DNA from: Salinirubellus litoreus
GTDB lineage: Archaea; Halobacteriota; Halobacteria; Halobacteriales; Haloarculaceae
Direction of reading: 5' to 3'
DNA length: 64,000 nucleotides
Assembly: GCF_037335815.1 (NCBI RefSeq)
Contig: NZ_CP147841.1
Location: 2,604,001 to 2,668,000, forward strand
Shown here: positions 61,816 to 64,000 of the stretch, in pieces
Layout: each line of letters opens with the position of its first letter
Position numbering within the stretch: position 1 is the first letter of the stretch
The notes under the pieces: generated by a model
Seen by the model: the letters and a program-made list of their open reading frames with translations, nothing else
What the model was told of the DNA's origin: nothing
The model's database searches: none
Made by a program: the position numbers and the translations under genes

Positions 61816-62714
61816 CCGTGTCGACCGACGTCGGAACGGACAGCAGTCGGATCTTCGGGATCCGGAGCGACCTCGCCGAACGGTTCATCACCACGGTCAG
61901 GCGCGACCTGAAGGCGAAGATCGGCGTCGTGATCGTGGTGACGTTCGCGCTCGCGGCGATCTTCGCCCCGGAGCTCGCGCCGCACGACCCGATGGCCCAG
62001 GAGTTCGTCCCGCTCGACCCGCCGGCGCTGGCCAGCGAGACGCCGCTGGGCACCGACTCGTTCGGGCGCGACCTCCTGTCGCGGCTGATGTACGGCGCGC
62101 GGATCAGCCTCGGTATCGGGCTCGGCGCGGTGCTGTTCGGTGCCGGGCTCGGCGTGACCCTCGGGCTGGTCGCCGGGTTCTACGGCGGCTGGATCGACGA
62201 CCTGCTGATGCGGAGCGTCGACGTGATGTGGGCGTTCCCGTGGCTCCTGATCGCCATCATGCTGGTGGCCGTGTTCGGACAGGGGCTCTGGAACGTGATC
62301 ATCGCGGTCGGGTTCGCCTACATCGACGACTTCGCCCGGATCACCCGCGGCGAGGTGCTCTCGATACGCTCGGAGGAATACGTGCTCGCGGCCGAGAGCG
62401 TCGGGCTGAGCGACGTCGAGATCATCGTCGAGGAGGTGTTCCCGAACACGGTCGCGCCGATCATCGTCCAGTTCACGGTGCTGGTCGCGCGGGCCATGCT
62501 CGCGGAGGCGACCCTCTCGTTCCTGGGGCTCGGCGTGAAGCCCTCGACGCCGACGTGGGGGGCGCTGCTCGGCCAGGGCCGGAACTTCATCACGCAGGCG
62601 TGGTGGATCTCCATCCTGCCCGGGGTTCTCATCATGATCACCGTGCTCGGTATCAACCTCTTCGGGGACGCGCTGCGCGACGCGTTCGACGTCAGGGAGA
62701 CGGATACGGAATGA
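61812..62714 (+). CDS. ABC transporter permease (DppC type)
   Basis: A 300-residue permease, second subunit of the peptide channel. The DppC pattern is seen in TDSFGRDLLSRLMYGARISL (about residue 78), and the EAA loop is EEYVLAAESVGLSDVEIIVE. It has six helices. The GTG start and the GTGA overlap with the preceding permease, and the ATGA overlap with the next gene, show translational coupling. Confidence 0.94.
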   Translation: MTVSTDVGTDSSRIFGIRSDLAERFITTVRRDLKAKIGVVIVVTFALAAIFAPELAPHDPMAQEFVPLDPPALASETPLGTDSFGRDLLSRLMYGARISLGIGLGAVLFGAGLGVTLGLVAGFYGGWIDDLLMRSVDVMWAFPWLLIAIMLVAVFGQGLWNVIIAVGFAYIDDFARITRGEVLSIRSEEYVLAAESVGLSDVEIIVEEVFPNTVAPIIVQFTVLVARAMLAEATLSFLGLGVKPSTPTWGALLGQGRNFITQAWWISILPGVLIMITVLGINLFGDALRDAFDVRETDTE

Positions 62715-63862
62715 ACGACAACGAACCACTACTGGAGGTAGAGGACCTCCACACGACGTTCGAGACGGAGGAGGGCGAAGTGCCCGCCGTCGACGGCATC
62801 TCCTTCGCCGTCGACCGCGGCGAGGTGTTCGGCGTCGTCGGCGAGTCGGGCTCCGGCAAGTCGGTGACCGCGCTGTCGATCCTCGGGCTCCTGGACGGTG
62901 CCCGCGTCGAGGCCGACGCGATCAGGTACGACGGGGAGGACCTCCTCGGGATGTCCGACGCGGGGATGCGCCAGGTCCGCGGTAACCGCATCAGCATGAT
63001 CTTCCAGGACCCGATGAGCAGCCTGAACCCGGTGATGACCATCGGCGAGCAGATCGCCGAGGTCGTCCGCCACCACGGCGAGACCGGCGAGCGGAAGGGG
63101 TTCTGGAGCGAGATGAAGCGCAAGTACGTCACCGGGACGGACGAGGGGAGCCCCTCGTGGATGCGGGCGGTCGAACTCCTCGAGACCGTGGGCATCCCCG
63201 AACCCGCCCAGCGGGCCCACGAGTACCCCCACCAGCTCTCCGGCGGGATGAAACAGCGCGTGATGATCGCCCAGGCCCTGGCCGGCGACCCCGACCTGCT
63301 CGTCGCCGACGAGCCGACCACGGCGCTCGACGTCACCATCGAGGCCCAGATCCTCAACGAACTGCTCGATCTCCGCGACGAGTTCGACCTCTCGATCATG
63401 CTCATCACCCACGACCTCGCGGTCGTCCGCGAGACCTGCGACCGGGTGGCGGTGATGTACTCGGGCGAGCTGATGGAGACGGCCGACACGGCGACGCTGT
63501 TCGATGACCCGCGACACCCCTACACTCGCGGGCTCATCAACTCGATTCCCCGGGTCGACGACGACCGCGAGTGGCTCGACGCCATCGAGGGAAACGTCCC
63601 CGAGCCCGCGAACAAGCCCACGGGCTGTCCGTTCCGGGACCGGTGTGAGGCCGCGTTCGCGCTCTGTGACCAGCCGCTCGTCGGCTACCGGGGCGAGCAG
63701 CCGGGCCACACGACCTGGTGTCACCTCTACAACGACGCCGTCGAGTACGACGGCGAGGACGCGAGGGTCCTCGATCCGGATCGCGCGCGGGAGGACATCG
63801 AGAAACACGAGGCGGAGGGGGACGTCCCCTATCGCCCGCAGTTCGGGGGTGAGTTCGCGTGA
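62711..63862 (+). CDS. ABC transporter ATP-binding protein (DppD type)
   Basis: A 383-residue ATPase. Walker A is GESGSGKSVTALS (about 44), the ABC signature is LSGGMKQRVMIAQALA, Walker B is DLLVADEPTTALDV, and the DppD-type C-terminal cluster CPFRDRCEAAFALCDQ has the four Cys that bind an Fe-S cluster in this family. It powers peptide uptake. Start ATG at 62711 overlaps the permease stop. Confidence 0.95.
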   Translation: MNDNEPLLEVEDLHTTFETEEGEVPAVDGISFAVDRGEVFGVVGESGSGKSVTALSILGLLDGARVEADAIRYDGEDLLGMSDAGMRQVRGNRISMIFQDPMSSLNPVMTIGEQIAEVVRHHGETGERKGFWSEMKRKYVTGTDEGSPSWMRAVELLETVGIPEPAQRAHEYPHQLSGGMKQRVMIAQALAGDPDLLVADEPTTALDVTIEAQILNELLDLRDEFDLSIMLITHDLAVVRETCDRVAVMYSGELMETADTATLFDDPRHPYTRGLINSIPRVDDDREWLDAIEGNVPEPANKPTGCPFRDRCEAAFALCDQPLVGYRGEQPGHTTWCHLYNDAVEYDGEDARVLDPDRAREDIEKHEAEGDVPYRPQFGGEFA

Positions 63863-64000
63863 GCACCGACACGCCACGGCGGGCCGAGGAGTCACGGGAG
63901 CGGAGCGATTTCGAGGGGACGGGTTCGCCGCTGCTCGAGGCCGAGGGGCTGAAGAAGCACTTCACGGTCGAACAGGGGTTCTTCGACCGGCTCCTGGGCG
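63859..64000 (+). CDS. ABC transporter ATP-binding protein (DppF type), 3' truncated
   Basis: Only the first 47 codons are visible before the window ends. It starts GTG, overlapping the preceding TGA by four bases, and reads PLLEAEGLKKHFTVEQGFFD near the edge, the usual N-terminal strand of DppF-type ATPases. Together with the four preceding genes it completes a standard two-ATPase peptide ABC operon. Confidence 0.88.
   Translation, partial: MSTDTPRRAEESRERSDFEGTGSPLLEAEGLKKHFTVEQGFFDRLLG

Overview
The window is a GC-rich piece of chromosome from a halophilic archaeon of the class Halobacteria. The evidence is very acidic proteins (Asp/Glu-rich termini, few Lys), strong G/C bias at third codon positions, and archaeal information-processing genes: RNase P proteins, proteasome alpha subunit, SBDS, archaeal-type methionine adenosyltransferase, GHMP-type shikimate kinase, aMBF1 and HerA. 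Many genes have TATA-like boxes 25-30 bases before the start codon and no ribosome binding site, which fits leaderless transcripts. I cannot name the genus. I saw no tRNA, rRNA, CRISPR array, transposase or prophage gene.

Layout. 1-3.9 kb: end of a glycosidase-like protein, a thiolase/DUF35 pair, a Nudix hydrolase, a DUF1918-like protein and a COG1325-type RNA-binding protein. 3.9-7.8 kb: an SDR remnant, then a tight cluster rnp3 - methyltransferase - rnp2 - psmA - SBDS joining tRNA processing, protein degradation and ribosome maturation. 7.9-18.3 kb: FKBP isomerase, CYTH protein, S-adenosylmethionine synthase, several membrane proteins, cysteine synthase, DUF488 and thioredoxin-like proteins, EamA transporter and a large YyaL-type thioredoxin-domain protein. 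18.3-25 kb: acyl-CoA synthetase, flavin monooxygenase-like protein, shikimate kinase overlapping chorismate mutase, and an aminotransferase. 25-37.7 kb: SMR pump, DCC thiol protein, carbonic anhydrase, NTF2-like protein, SurE, a histidine kinase with a hairpin-array insertion, an Rsm22-like methyltransferase overlapping prephenate dehydrogenase, an M24 peptidase, GNAT, an HprK-like ATPase and DoxX. 37.9-46.6 kb: FAH hydrolase, type IV pilin, YqeC, TpiA, aMBF1, MFS, and a hisC - adenylate kinase - CDP-alcohol transferase operon. 46.8-58.7 kb: amidase, HerA-like ATPase, a broken acyl-CoA synthetase, DinB, IMPDH/GMPR, MFS and a Bat-like regulator. 58.9-64 kb: a dipeptide/oligopeptide ABC operon that runs off the end.

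The most unusual content is repetitive and palindromic. Five copies of an 80-81 bp inverted repeat sit at gene 3' ends. In four of them the TGA stop codon shares its last one or more bases with the repeat, and the fifth abuts it in the same way; the arm tips differ between copies but stay complementary. A sixth, related 100 bp element shows the same placement. A 189 bp three-stem structure lies between two divergent promoters. Nine short hairpins are packed, in frame, into the ATP-binding domain of the histidine kinase. A 55 bp insertion of similar hairpins, with a possible 5 bp target duplication, shifts the frame of the acyl-CoA synthetase remnant. Together these suggest that small non-autonomous palindromic elements have been active here.
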